DNA from: Pirellula sp.
Lineage (GTDB): Bacteria > Planctomycetota > Planctomycetia > Pirellulales > PNKZ01
Direction: 5' to 3'
Assembly (NCBI GenBank): GCA_013822735.1
Contig: PNKZ01000024.1
Span: 37,739-101,738, forward strand
DNA: 64,000 bases
This document shows, piece after piece, positions 8,084 to 16,506 of this stretch. The first letter of the stretch is position 1, and the number at the start of each line of letters is the position of its first letter. The notes below the pieces were generated by a model, which had not been told where the DNA came from, searched no databases, and saw only the letters and a program-made list of their open reading frames with translations. The position numbers were made by a program, and so were the translations under genes.

Positions 8084-9544
8084 TTACTTGCGCAAGGTCT
8101 GGAGCGCCGCCAAGGCCGCCTCGCGGGCTTCGGCGTGGTCGACGAGCGGCGACGGATACGTTTCTCCCAACGTCACGCCGGCGGCTTCCAGCACTTCCCG
8201 GGGAGCCTCTGCCGGGCGATGGATCCATTTGGCAGGCAACTTCGCCAACTCCGGCACGTACCGACGGACGTAGTCTCCCACAGGGTCGAACTTCTCTCCT
8301 TGGCTCGTGGGATTGAACACGCGGAAATAGGGCGCCGCGTCGGCGCCACAGCCGGCCGTCCATTGCCAGCCCAGCGTGTTGTTGGCTAAGTCGGCGTCGA
8401 CAAGCGTGTCCCAAAACCAACGCGCCCCCTCGTGCCAAGGCAGCAGCAGATCCTTCACGAGAAACGACGCAACGATCATTCGCACGCGATTGTGCATCCA
8501 GCCGGTGCGCCACAATTGCCGCATCCCGGCGTCGACGATCGGATAACCGGTGCGCCCCTGTTGCCAAGCGCTCAACTGCTTGTAGTTCTTGAGCCACGGA
8601 AACCGTGCGAACTCGTCGCGCAGCGGTTGCTCGGGCGTGTGCGGAAAGTGGTAGAGCAAGTGATGTGCAAACTCACGCCAATAGATCTGCCGCAAAAAGC
8701 CTTCCGCCGCTTTCTTGCGCCGTGCGTCGCCGGCGTGGGCGTAAAGCTGCAGGGCTTCGCGAATCTGCCGCGGGCCGAGTTCGCCGAAGTGTAAATGCGG
8801 CGAGAGTCGCGAAACGCCGAGATGATCGGGCCGGTCGCGCTCGTGATCGTACTCCAGTACACCGTCGGCGAGAAACTCCTGCAGCCGCTTGAGCGCGTGC
8901 AACTCGCCTGGGCGGGCGAACTTTGGAAACTCGTCGGCCCAGGAGAGCTTCGGCAGTAGTCCGAGGCTCGTGAGCGTGTCGGATTTCGGCAAATGGGATG
9001 GTGAAGCGAGTTGGCGCGGGGCGTCGACCGGCTCTTGTTCGCGCTCCGGCGCCTCGTTTGCCGAGGCGACGCACGCTCGCCAAAACGGCGTGAACACCTG
9101 ATAGGGCTTCCCCTGCTTCGTGGCGATGGTCCAAGGCTCGCGGAGCAGCGCCGAGTTGAAGCTTTGCACTTGAAGACCGTCGGCGACAAGCGCGGCTTTC
9201 ACGAGCTTGTCGCGCGCGATCAGTTCCGGCTCGTAGCGACGATTCCAATACACGGCGTCGGCGCCCGTAGCACGGACGACCGATTGCAACACTTCGAGCG
9301 CCGCGCCACGGCGGATGATCAGCGGCGAGCCGAGCTTCGCGAATCGCTCGCTTAGTTCGGCCAGCGAATGATGCAGCCACCAACGTGTGGCGGCGCCCGG
9401 CTGCCACACGCCCTCTTCTTCGGGCGACCAAATAAAGAGCGGAACGACCGGGCCGCCTCGTTCCGCCGCCAGGTGTAAGGCGGGATTGTCGGCGAGTCGC
9501 AGGTCGAGCCGAAGCCAAACGACGGTGGTAAGCGGCGTGGTCAT
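8084..9544 (-). CDS. phr: Deoxyribodipyrimidine photolyase (cryptochrome/photolyase family)
   Basis: This 486-aa flavoprotein uses blue light to split UV-induced cyclobutane pyrimidine dimers in DNA. The N-terminal antenna-binding Rossmann domain begins TTVVWLRLDLRLADNPAL. The C-terminal all-helical FAD domain has WREFAHHLLYHFP, the KNYKQLSAWQQGRTGYPIVD stretch and the family signature LANNTLGWQWTAGCGADAAP followed by YFRVFNP. The length and motifs match class I CPD photolyases. The Trp-rich electron-transfer region is present. The gene is monocistronic or heads a unit with the DJ-1 and 29-aa genes below it. A 41-bp palindromic repeat lies just upstream. Confidence 0.93.
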   Translation of the reverse strand: MTTPLTTVVWLRLDLRLADNPALHLAAERGGPVVPLFIWSPEEEGVWQPGAATRWWLHHSLAELSERFAKLGSPLIIRRGAALEVLQSVVRATGADAVYWNRRYEPELIARDKLVKAALVADGLQVQSFNSALLREPWTIATKQGKPYQVFTPFWRACVASANEAPEREQEPVDAPRQLASPSHLPKSDTLTSLGLLPKLSWADEFPKFARPGELHALKRLQEFLADGVLEYDHERDRPDHLGVSRLSPHLHFGELGPRQIREALQLYAHAGDARRKKAAEGFLRQIYWREFAHHLLYHFPHTPEQPLRDEFARFPWLKNYKQLSAWQQGRTGYPIVDAGMRQLWRTGWMHNRVRMIVASFLVKDLLLPWHEGARWFWDTLVDADLANNTLGWQWTAGCGADAAPYFRVFNPTSQGEKFDPVGDYVRRYVPELAKLPAKWIHRPAEAPREVLEAAGVTLGETYPSPLVDHAEAREAALAALQTLRK

Positions 9545-9578
9545 GCGCTGATCTTAGTATGCGTCAAAACATTGGCGA

Positions 9579-9619
9579 CCCCTCACCCCCGGCCCCTCTC
9601 CCGCAAGGGGCGAGGGGAG
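9579..9619 (-). repeat. 41-bp palindromic intergenic repeat, copy 2 (inverted)
   Basis: This is a perfect 41-bp match, in the opposite orientation, to 483-523. It sits between the FIST gene stop (9643) and the photolyase start (9544), both on the minus strand, so it lies in the 3' region of one gene and the 5' region of the next. Confidence 0.85.
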
Positions 9620-9642
9620 GCAAACCGAAATTCGGCAATTGG

Positions 9643-10830
9643 TCACGCTTCCGGCGGGCCGAAGAGGCCGAGGCTTGCCGTGAAGCCGTGCATGAAATTT
9701 TTCCCGCCGACGGGGCCGAGTTCCCCTTGCGCGAAGAAGCCGGCCAACGGCAGGCCGGGCCATTGTTGCTGCACGAGTCCGGCGTCATGGTCGGCGGTGT
9801 CGAAGAGGCGTGAGCCGCGACCGTTGCAGGTGAAGAGCAGGCCCCCGAGCGGTGTGAAGCCGCCGGCTGCCGCATGGAGCAGCTCGCGCAGTTCGCGGTC
9901 GGCGCTCGCGGCGTCGCGCACGTGAAACTGCACCGTCTGCCCGGGCCGCATAAATTCGCCGACCGCCAATGCGCCGGTCTCCCGTTCCGCGCCGAGGCAG
10001 TTGCGAATCAAGAAGTCGCCGGGTCCAAACGTCGCTTGGTATTCGTTGATCACGCGCCCCATGTGCAAGCCGCGCTGCATCAGGGCCCGCTCTTCGGGGT
10101 CGAGTCCGGCGAAGAGTTCTTGAATGATCTCTAGCGGCGCCCGTCCGCCCAGGGTCTGGATCCACTGCTGTTCGGATTTCGTGATGACCATCGGAGCCCC
10201 GATCGGTCGGCAACCTTGCGAAACCACGGTCTTCACGCTCAACGGGCCGTGCAGCAGCACTGCAACGGCGCCGCTCGTGTACGATTGCTTGCCGATCGCC
10301 ACGCGGTTCTTCCCCGGCCCTGGCGCGCCGCTCGCCATGCCGCCGATTACGGGCACGCCCGGCCGGTCGGAATTCAGCCGCTCGAGTAGCCAGTCGGCCG
10401 GGAAGCTAAAAGGCTCTCCTAGTACAACGAGCGCCGCACCCGCGGGCCACGGGCCGGCGAGCGCCTCGGGCCAGCCGACGATCGTCGGGCCTTCCGGCGT
10501 ACGTTGAAATTCCAAGTGCATGGGAGTGGCGCTCACGCCGGGAAGGCGCGCAGCCCATACGCTCAGGGCCGGCCCCTCTTCGACTTCACGCAAGCCCCCG
10601 ACGATCGACTCGCCATTGCAACTGAGCATCGTCCCGGCGTGCAAAGCGTCGTCGAGCAGTTGCGGCAACTCGGCCACCGCAGGGCCGTAGCGATGCGAAT
10701 AGAACGCCAATGCGAGGTCGATCGTGCCGCCGAGCCGGTCGCGAATTTCGTCACACGCCTCGCGCACGGCCGCCCGCGGATCGGCGTTCAAGGAAAGCGC
10801 GGCGGCGAACTGCAATGCGGTGTCCGACAT
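9643..10830 (-). CDS. FIST domain sensory protein (FIST N + FIST C)
   Basis: This 395-aa soluble protein starts MSDTALQFAAALSLNADPRA. A FIST N domain (about 25-205, with YGPAVAELPQLLDDAL and SCNGESIVGG, then IGGMASGAPGPG) is followed by a FIST C domain (about 215-390, with FMRPGQTVQFHVRDA, FTCNGRG, LPLAGFFAQGELGPVGG and NFMHGFTASLGLF). FIST domains are thought to bind small ligands such as amino acids and often sit in signalling proteins. This is a stand-alone version with no output domain, so a partner would have to pass on the signal. GAGG lies 8 nt before the ATG. The ligand is unknown. Confidence 0.88.
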   Translation of the reverse strand: MSDTALQFAAALSLNADPRAAVREACDEIRDRLGGTIDLALAFYSHRYGPAVAELPQLLDDALHAGTMLSCNGESIVGGLREVEEGPALSVWAARLPGVSATPMHLEFQRTPEGPTIVGWPEALAGPWPAGAALVVLGEPFSFPADWLLERLNSDRPGVPVIGGMASGAPGPGKNRVAIGKQSYTSGAVAVLLHGPLSVKTVVSQGCRPIGAPMVITKSEQQWIQTLGGRAPLEIIQELFAGLDPEERALMQRGLHMGRVINEYQATFGPGDFLIRNCLGAERETGALAVGEFMRPGQTVQFHVRDAASADRELRELLHAAAGGFTPLGGLLFTCNGRGSRLFDTADHDAGLVQQQWPGLPLAGFFAQGELGPVGGKNFMHGFTASLGLFGPPEA

Positions 10831-10963
10831 GAGCGGCCTCGAGCGAGCAAAGGGTATTGCTCGGCATTATAGGCCAGCAGACCGCAACGCCCGAGGGGGT
10901 GCTCCGCGTCAATTCGCGACGCGATTTCGCCGTGTCATTTCACAGGGCGATTTCGGCGACGGT

Positions 10964-12340
10964 CTATTGCGTATTGCGGGCCACGCTCAGATGGCCGTAG
11001 AGCGTTTCCGTTCCGCGCACAATGTAGAACTTCACCGGTTCGAGCGTGGCGAAGTCGGGACGATCGAGAATGTAATTCACATTGTCCGAAGTGATCGTTT
11101 CCCAAATGTGCATGCCGACGAGTATGTCGCCCCGGCGGATGCCTTGCTTCGCGGCCGGCCCGTCTTGGCGAACATCAGTGACCACAAGGCCGCCGCGATA
11201 GCGTGTGCGATACGCTTGGAACTGGCGTTGCGGCACGGTTTCGAGCTTCATGCCTAGAATGTTCCAAGAGCGATCCCCCTCGGCGACGGCGTCCGTAGCG
11301 GGGCGGATGCGATCCGGAAGCGATGCGATGGTGAGGTCGAACGTTTCCGTCTTCGAATCGCGCTCGATCGTCACGGGTATCGAGGCGCCGGCCTGCTTGC
11401 CGAGAAATGCCCGTTCGATATCGAGCACGCGGAACACCGGCTTCGAACCGATCGACTTGATCAGGTCGCCCGGCTTCAGTCCGACGCGGGCCGCTGGGCT
11501 TTCTTCGTGCACTTCCTTGATCAATGCGCCGTCGATCGTCGGACGTGCGCTTTCCACCACGAGGCCGTGCCAAGTCCGGTCGATACGCCGGCTGCTCAGA
11601 AGCTCCGTGGCGATGGTCAACGCGTTGTCGATCGGAATGGCGAAGCCGATCCCTTGGGCTCCGGCCCGCACGGCCACGTTGATGCCGATCATTTCGCCGT
11701 CGATGTTGAGCAGCGGGCCGCCCGAGTTGCCGGGATTGATGGCGGCGCTGGTTTGGATCAGGTCTTCGTAGCTCTGGGTGTCGCTCACTTGCACGCTGCG
11801 GTGCAGAGCGCTGATGATCCCTTCGGTTACGGTGTGCTCGTAGCCGAACGCGTTGCCGATGGCAATCACGGTTTCGCCCGACATCAGGTCGCTCGACGTC
11901 CCGATTTTGATCACCGGCAGCGCTTCCGCGGCGTCGATCTTGATGATCGCCAAGTCGGTCTTCGGATCGTGCGAAACCAGCGTCGCGATATAGGTTTGCT
12001 CGTCGTTCGTGGTGACGAGAATCTTCTTCACGCCGTCGACGACGTGGTGATTCGTGATGATGTAGCCCCGCTCGTCGATGACGATGCCGGTGCCCATGCC
12101 GTTGACGCGGCGACGATCGCCGGGAGCCGCTCCGGCAGCTTCACCGCCGACGACCTTTTCCCCATGGATGTTGACGATCGAGAGGCGAGCCCCTTGCACG
12201 GCTCGTACGAGCGGCGTCATCCGGAGCTCGGAAGCGGCGGCCGAACCTACGACCTGAGTCTCGGCGAGACATCCGAGCATTGCGATAACCGCCGCCGCGG
12301 TTCGCAAGCACGAGACTAGGCGTGTGAAGGGCACGGGCAT
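10964..12340 (-). CDS. HtrA/DegP-type periplasmic serine protease with two PDZ domains
   Basis: This is a secreted trypsin-like protease of 458 aa from ATG 12340. The chosen start gives a good Sec signal peptide (MPVPFTRLVS, then an Ala/Val-rich core ending at GSAAA); the longer frame to 12523 would bury it. The catalytic triad is His99 in TNHHVVDG, Asp129 in KTDLAIIKID and Ser206 in NPGNSGGPLL. A first PDZ domain follows (about 260-350, EESPAARVGLKPGDLIKSIG). A second PDZ lies near the C-terminus (DGPAAKQGIRRGDILVGM). Its likely role is quality control of envelope proteins under stress. The order protease-PDZ-PDZ matches the DegP/DegQ plan, and the length is usual. Confidence 0.9.
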   Translation of the reverse strand: MPVPFTRLVSCLRTAAAVIAMLGCLAETQVVGSAAASELRMTPLVRAVQGARLSIVNIHGEKVVGGEAAGAAPGDRRRVNGMGTGIVIDERGYIITNHHVVDGVKKILVTTNDEQTYIATLVSHDPKTDLAIIKIDAAEALPVIKIGTSSDLMSGETVIAIGNAFGYEHTVTEGIISALHRSVQVSDTQSYEDLIQTSAAINPGNSGGPLLNIDGEMIGINVAVRAGAQGIGFAIPIDNALTIATELLSSRRIDRTWHGLVVESARPTIDGALIKEVHEESPAARVGLKPGDLIKSIGSKPVFRVLDIERAFLGKQAGASIPVTIERDSKTETFDLTIASLPDRIRPATDAVAEGDRSWNILGMKLETVPQRQFQAYRTRYRGGLVVTDVRQDGPAAKQGIRRGDILVGMHIWETITSDNVNYILDRPDFATLEPVKFYIVRGTETLYGHLSVARNTQ

Positions 12341-12626
12341 GGATTGCTCGTCGCGGTGGGTGACGGATGACTCGCGGTCGAACGCCGTCGCGACGGTGCG
12401 GGCGCAGTTCGCCCGCTGAATCGCGATAGCATGACAACCAGGACGTTTCATCGGCCCGGTGTAAATTAACCCTTCAACTAGCAGTGGACCGCCCTTACAA
12501 AGCACCCAGGTTGCCGGCGGCAATCCGCGGGCTCGGCGTGTTTTTCCGAATAGTGCGGCTCGCCGGCGAACGTTGTCGGGAAATGAATTCCACGCCCCGA
12601 ATTCGCTTAAGTCGCAGGGGACGTTT

Positions 12627-13454
12627 CTAGGCGCGGCGACGCGCGACTTTCCACGTTACGGTGTTCTTGCCGGTCGCAGGAATCGCGAGGTTCTTCGCCG
12701 TGGTCGCAGATTCGACGTCAGGCGTCGCCTCCTCGCTTGCAGGGGCCTCTTCGACGGCCTCGGCGTGCGACACCTGACGCACTTCGCCGGCGGGCTGCTC
12801 GAGCTCCACAAGCACGTATCGCTGCGATTGCTGCGCTGTAGGAGCCGAGCCGACGGACGACGTCGGCCGCCGCACGGTGCTCGGACTTGTGGAGGTGCGG
12901 CGCTTCGAGGCGCCGTCGAGCGGCGGCAGGCGTTCGACCTGCGGCTGCGGCGGAGCGCCCATTGCCGGGTGATAGGCTACCGGCTGCGGCTCAAACACCG
13001 GCCGGGTCGGCACGGGATGAAAGCGCGAGAAGGCCGGAGCCGCGGGATCGTGCTGGACGTAGTTCTCGCCGTTCTCGCCCCCGGCATAGGCGTCGCCATA
13101 AGCTCCGCCGTGGCCTTCGTCGAAATACTCGCCCCCTGCCCCGCCGACCATCCGGCCGCGTTGCACGAGGCAGCGGCTTCCGCCACCATCGACGGCGCCG
13201 AATTCTTGCCCCCCCGCGGCGCTCAGAGCGTCGCCGCAGGTGCAGCTTCCCGAAGTGCACGACGTGCAACTCGGTGCGGCGCAGTCGGCGTCGTAGGTCG
13301 GGCCGTTCGACCGCATGTGCGGCACGCGGTTGAGCTCGAGCGACCAATCGCCGCGTAGGACGAGGCCTTTGCGTGTGCAGCAACAGCCGACCGATGCAAC
13401 GGCCGCCAGTGCGATGAGCGCGAGCGCGTAGCGTCGCGAATGAAGCAACTTCAT
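12627..13454 (-). CDS. Cysteine-rich exported (lipo)protein, unknown function
   Basis: This 275-aa protein starts MKLLHSRRYALALIALAAVA and runs into SVGCCCTRKG. It has a signal peptide whose SVGC end is a poor but possible lipobox. GGGGGG lies just before the ATG as ribosome binding site. Residues 50-80 hold a run of cysteines (APSCTSCTSGSCTCGD), followed by Gly/Tyr/Glu-rich low-complexity sequence and a Pro/Ser-rich C-terminal part. This composition is common in planctomycete envelope proteins of unknown role. The multiple CxxC-like spacings could bind metal or form disulfides. No catalytic motif is visible. It is the last gene before a divergent ABC transporter pair. Confidence 0.6.
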   Translation of the reverse strand: MKLLHSRRYALALIALAAVASVGCCCTRKGLVLRGDWSLELNRVPHMRSNGPTYDADCAAPSCTSCTSGSCTCGDALSAAGGQEFGAVDGGGSRCLVQRGRMVGGAGGEYFDEGHGGAYGDAYAGGENGENYVQHDPAAPAFSRFHPVPTRPVFEPQPVAYHPAMGAPPQPQVERLPPLDGASKRRTSTSPSTVRRPTSSVGSAPTAQQSQRYVLVELEQPAGEVRQVSHAEAVEEAPASEEATPDVESATTAKNLAIPATGKNTVTWKVARRRA

Positions 13455-13833
13455 AAGTCCCCCCGATATGCGCTCCGGCCGTCGGTTTTACGTGCCGCCA
13501 TCTTGTCGATGACGCCAATCGCACGCTCGCTTGCACCTGCCCGACGAATCGGGACCGCGCAAACGACACCTTGCCGGAGCATGGATATTTGTCTCATCGG
13601 CCCAGGCGAGTCGCTAAATTGAGCACAACCGCTAAACTCATCCTGACCGGAATTGTCTCGCGAGTGCTTGCCGCGGTCGTTTCGCCGCCGGCGGAGCCCC
13701 CGCCGGATGTGTGTTGACCCCGAAAGGCATGGCCCCCTACAATCCTAAGGCCAAGACGGCTATAGGCTTGCGCTTAGCGGCAGGCCGACCGGTTGCTGCC
13801 TTTACATGGCCCCCGTTTGCCGAGGTCGAAACG
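13455..13833. other. Intergenic region with the ABC ATPase promoter
   Basis: This 379-bp divergent region separates the exported-protein gene from the ABC ATPase pair. It holds the promoter at 13714-13743. I see no RNA gene, repeat or convincing small gene in the rest. Confidence 0.5.
13714..13743 (+). promoter_or_regulatory. Sigma-70-type promoter for the ABC ATPase pair
   Basis: TTGACC (13714-13719) and TACAAT (13738-13743) are separated by 18 bp, close to the housekeeping consensus. Transcription would start near 13750. That makes the in-frame GTG 13711 and ATG 13729 too early and supports TTG 13834 as the translation start. Confidence 0.65.
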
Positions 13834-14889
13834 TTGCCCGAAGCTCCTGTGCTGGAAGTTCGCGACCTGCGGACCTATTTCCATACCGAACGCGGCACGG
13901 CCCGAGCCGTCGACGGCGTGTCGTTTAGCGTTGGTCGGGGCCGAACGTTGGCCGTGGTCGGCGAAAGCGGCTGCGGCAAGACGGTCACCGCCTTGAGCAT
14001 CTTGAAGCTGCTCAACATGCCTCCCGCCGAAATCGTGTCGGGCCAGATCCTGCTCGACGGCCGTGATCTTGTTCCTCTCACGCCGAAGGAAATGCAACCG
14101 GTGCGCGGCGGTCAGGCGGCGATGATCTTCCAAGAGCCTGCCACCAGCTTGAACCCGGTGTTTACCGTGGGCGATCAAATCGGCGAAGCGATCCGGATGC
14201 ACCGGCGGATCAGCAAGCAAGACGAGCGGGCCGAGGTAATCCGCCTGTTGCGCGAAGTGCGTATGAGCGAGCCGGAGCGTCGCGTCGATCAGTATCCTCA
14301 CGAACTTTCCGGCGGTATGAAGCAACGGGCCATGATCGCGATGGCGCTCTCATGCAACCCGAAGCTGATCATTGCCGACGAACCGACGACGGCGCTCGAC
14401 GTCACGATGCAGGCCCGCATTTTGGAACTGTTGCGTCAGATGCGCGAGACGCACGGCACGGCGGTGCTGCTGATTACGCACGATCTCGGAGTGGTCGCGG
14501 AAACGGCCGACGACGTCGTCGTGATGTACGCCGGCCGCGTGGCCGAGCAAGCGGACGTTCGCTCGCTCTTCGCCAAGCCGCTGCATCCGTACTCCATCGG
14601 GCTGTTTAAAAGTTTGCCGCGCGTCGATCGAAGCGAAGAGCGGTTGCAAGAGATCCCGGGCAACGTGCCGTCGCCGACGAAGTTCCCGAGCGGTTGCCGT
14701 TTCCGCACGCGCTGCCCGCTCGCGGTGGCAAAGTGCTCCGAAGAGCCGCCGCTGGTCGAGGTGGAGCCCGGGCATCGCTCGGCCTGTTGGTTTGCCGCCG
14801 ATCTCGCGGCCGGCCGGGAAGTGAATTTTACGGCTTCGGTTTCGTCGCAGGTTCCCAAAGCAGCGGGTCTCGCGGGAGGCGCCGCATGA
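13834..14889 (+). CDS. dppD: Peptide ABC transporter ATPase, DppD/OppD type
   Basis: This ATPase subunit (351 aa from TTG 13834) powers a dipeptide/oligopeptide importer. It has Walker [15 protein letters not shown]-loop [10 protein letters not shown], signature [15 protein letters not shown], Walker [15 protein letters not shown] and H-loop ITHDLGV. The C-terminal oligopeptide/dipeptide extension carries the cysteines [14 protein letters not shown], which in some homologues hold an Fe-S cluster. The TTG start is chosen because it lies after the promoter at 13714-13743, is preceded by GAGG and gives the usual family N-terminus ([19 protein letters not shown]). ATG 13729 is the alternative. 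It overlaps dppF by ATGA. No permease or binding-protein gene is adjacent. Confidence 0.9.
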   Translation: MPEAPVLEVRDLRTYFHTERGTARAVDGVSFSVGRGRTLAVVGESGCGKTVTALSILKLLNMPPAEIVSGQILLDGRDLVPLTPKEMQPVRGGQAAMIFQEPATSLNPVFTVGDQIGEAIRMHRRISKQDERAEVIRLLREVRMSEPERRVDQYPHELSGGMKQRAMIAMALSCNPKLIIADEPTTALDVTMQARILELLRQMRETHGTAVLLITHDLGVVAETADDVVVMYAGRVAEQADVRSLFAKPLHPYSIGLFKSLPRVDRSEERLQEIPGNVPSPTKFPSGCRFRTRCPLAVAKCSEEPPLVEVEPGHRSACWFAADLAAGREVNFTASVSSQVPKAAGLAGGAA

Positions 14890-15980
14890 GCGCCAGTACT
14901 TCCGCTCCGACGAGCCACGCCAAGAAATCGGATACGGCGACGACGGACATGCCGCTCTTGAACGTGGCGGGCCTCAGCAAGTTCTTCCCCGTGCGGCGCG
15001 GCATCTTTGCGCGCGTGAAGCAATGGGTGCGCGCGGTCGACGATGTGAGCTTCACGCTCGGCAAAGGGGAAACGCTCGGATTGGTCGGGGAAAGCGGCTG
15101 CGGCAAGACCACGGTCGGTCGCACGATTCTCCGTTTGACGCGAGCAACCGCGGGCCAAGTGATGTTCGAAGGAGAAGACATTCTCCAACTGCCGCGTTCG
15201 CGACTGCATGAACTTCGGCCGAAGATGCAGATCATATTTCAAGACCCTTACGGCTCGCTCAATCCGCGCATGACCGTCGGGAACGCGGTTGCGGAGCCGT
15301 TTCGGATTCACGGCGACGTGACAAGCGGTGGCGAACCGGTGCGACTTACCGGCGTACAACTGCGCGAGCGCGTCGGCCGATTGCTCGAGCAAGTCGGCAT
15401 GCCCGCCGATGCGCAGTATCGCTACCCGCATGAATTCAGCGGCGGCCAACGGCAGCGCATCGGCATTGCCCGCGCTTTGGCGCTGAAGCCGAAGTTCATC
15501 GTGTGCGACGAGCCGACTAGCGCGCTCGATGTTTCGGTGCGGGCCCAGGTGATCAACCTGCTGCAGGACTTGCAGAAGGCCTATGGCTTAAGCTACTTGA
15601 TGATCAGCCATGATCTGGCAGCCGTGCGGCACATTAGTCGTCAGGTTGCCGTGATGTACTTGGGCCGGATCGTCGAGCAAGCGCCGACGACGGAACTCTA
15701 TGATCGCCCGCGTCATCCGTATACGCGCGTGCTCCTCTCGGCGATTCCGCTGCCCGACCCGACCAAGCGTCGTGCTCGCGTCACCGCGGCCGACGATGAG
15801 ATTCCGTCACCGATCAACGTACCGACGGGTTGCGCCTTCCATCCGCGCTGCCCGCTCTACGCACTCTTGGGGAAGCCGGAACGTTGTCATACGGAATTGC
15901 CGGCTCTATCGCCCGTCGCACCCGGCTCGCAGCACGTCGTGCGTTGCCACTACCACGAAGAGATCGGCAAGCTCGGGTAG
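14886..15980 (+). CDS. dppF: Peptide ABC transporter ATPase, DppF/OppF type
   Basis: This is the second ATPase of the importer, 364 aa, which would pair with DppD as a heterodimer. It has Walker [15 protein letters not shown]-loop [12 protein letters not shown], signature [15 protein letters not shown], Walker [16 protein letters not shown]-loop ISHDLAAV, and the C-terminal peptide-transporter extension [12 protein letters not shown]. The hydrophobic-basic [20 protein letters not shown] region is typical of DppF. The ATG at 14886 overlaps the dppD TGA, and GGAGG stands 6 nt before it, so translation is coupled. The gene is followed by a dense block of palindromic repeats and a convergent gene. 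Confidence 0.93.
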   Translation: MSASTSAPTSHAKKSDTATTDMPLLNVAGLSKFFPVRRGIFARVKQWVRAVDDVSFTLGKGETLGLVGESGCGKTTVGRTILRLTRATAGQVMFEGEDILQLPRSRLHELRPKMQIIFQDPYGSLNPRMTVGNAVAEPFRIHGDVTSGGEPVRLTGVQLRERVGRLLEQVGMPADAQYRYPHEFSGGQRQRIGIARALALKPKFIVCDEPTSALDVSVRAQVINLLQDLQKAYGLSYLMISHDLAAVRHISRQVAVMYLGRIVEQAPTTELYDRPRHPYTRVLLSAIPLPDPTKRRARVTAADDEIPSPINVPTGCAFHPRCPLYALLGKPERCHTELPALSPVAPGSQHVVRCHYHEEIGKLG

Positions 15981-15981
15981 G

Positions 15982-16022
15982 CCGTAGGGTGGGTCGAACG
16001 CAGTGAGGCCCACGCGGTACGG
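15982..16022. repeat. Hairpin repeat unit after dppF
   Basis: Outer arms CCGTA/TACGG enclose GTGGGTC/GGCCCAC (one G-T pair), in the context TAGGGTGGGTCGAACGC. It starts just after the dppF stop. Its sequence style is that of short dispersed palindromic repeats; there is a single copy in this window. Confidence 0.55.
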
Positions 16023-16111
16023 AGTGCAAGGCCCGATTGGGCCGGCCAAAAATCGCCTGGAGATCGCTTCGCTACGTTGCTAACGTGACGAGTTGATCTT
16101 TGGCAATTGAC

Positions 16112-16216
16112 AGTAGGCCGCCGCTCCGTGGCGGCAATGGACGATGCGCCGCCGTGCACGATGGCCATCTGTGTTGTTAGGGAGCGCGCTTTTCCGCCGC
16201 GGAGCGGCGGACTACT
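16112..16216. repeat. 105-bp palindromic element
   Basis: Terminal 26-bp inverted arms (16112-16137 and 16191-16216) match at 23 of 26 positions around the core CCGCCGCTCCG. Each arm also contains its own internal palindrome (CCGCCGCTCCGCGGCGG-like). The 53-bp spacer is unrelated. The structure is MITE/REP-like and non-coding. Confidence 0.7.
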
Positions 16217-16244
16217 TTGTCGTAAGTCGCTTCGCATTTTCGGC

Positions 16245-16374
16245 ACTTACGTCAACGTTCGAATACGGCCTGCGCAGATAAATCGAGGTATCTGCGCACA
16301 CCCCCAAAACCCACAAGGGGTGCGCAGATAACTTGAGTTATCTGCGCAGTGCGAAAAAGGTCGTCGACGTAAGT
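16245..16374 (+). repeat. 130-bp TIR element with two hairpins, copy A
   Basis: Terminal inverted repeats ACTTACGTCAACG (16245-16257) and CGTCGACGTAAGT (16362-16374) bound the element. Inside are two hairpins with the same arms: TGCGCAGATA/TATCTGCGCA (16271-16298, 8-nt loop) and TGCGCAGATAAC/GTTATCTGCGCA (16321-16348, 4-nt loop). Between them is a conserved core, CCCCAAAACCCACAAGGGG. The second copy at 36581-36714 is in the opposite orientation. There is no coding capacity and no obvious target-site duplication. Confidence 0.85.
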
Positions 16375-16391
16375 AGCCCCAAGGATTTGGC

Positions 16392-16410
16392 ACTTACGTC
16401 GATTTGTCGG
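16392..16410 (+). repeat. Solitary left end of the 130-bp TIR element
   Basis: The segment begins ACTTACGTCGATTTGTCGG and matches the left end of the copy at 36581 (ACTTACGTCGATTCGTCCG) at 17 of 19 positions. Identity stops where the 76-bp palindrome begins at 16412. No matching right end is found nearby, so it looks like a truncated copy. Confidence 0.6.
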
Positions 16411-16411
16411 A

Positions 16412-16487
16412 TCTGTAGGGAACGCCCTCCGTGGCGTTTCGAGCACATGGTTGGCTGCGGAACGCCACGGAGGGCGTTCCCTACAGA
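16412..16487. repeat. Long-arm palindrome family, copy 1 (27-bp perfect arms)
   Basis: Perfect 27-bp inverted arms at 16412-16438 and 16461-16487 begin TCTGTAGGGAACGCCCTCCG. They are separated by 22 bp. A second copy lies at 30441-30519. Both copies sit between convergent genes. Confidence 0.85.
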
Positions 16488-16506
16488 AGGAGCGGACACG
16501 TCGGCC

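Larger units (their letters stand above)
15981..16506. other. Intergenic block packed with palindromic repeat elements
   Basis: This 526-bp stretch between convergent dppF and the amidohydrolase-like gene has no gene. From left to right it holds a hairpin unit (15982-16022), a 105-bp palindromic element (16112-16216), a 130-bp TIR element (16245-16374), a solitary left end of the same element (16392-16410) and a 76-bp long-arm palindrome (16412-16487). Each is listed separately. Confidence 0.85.
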
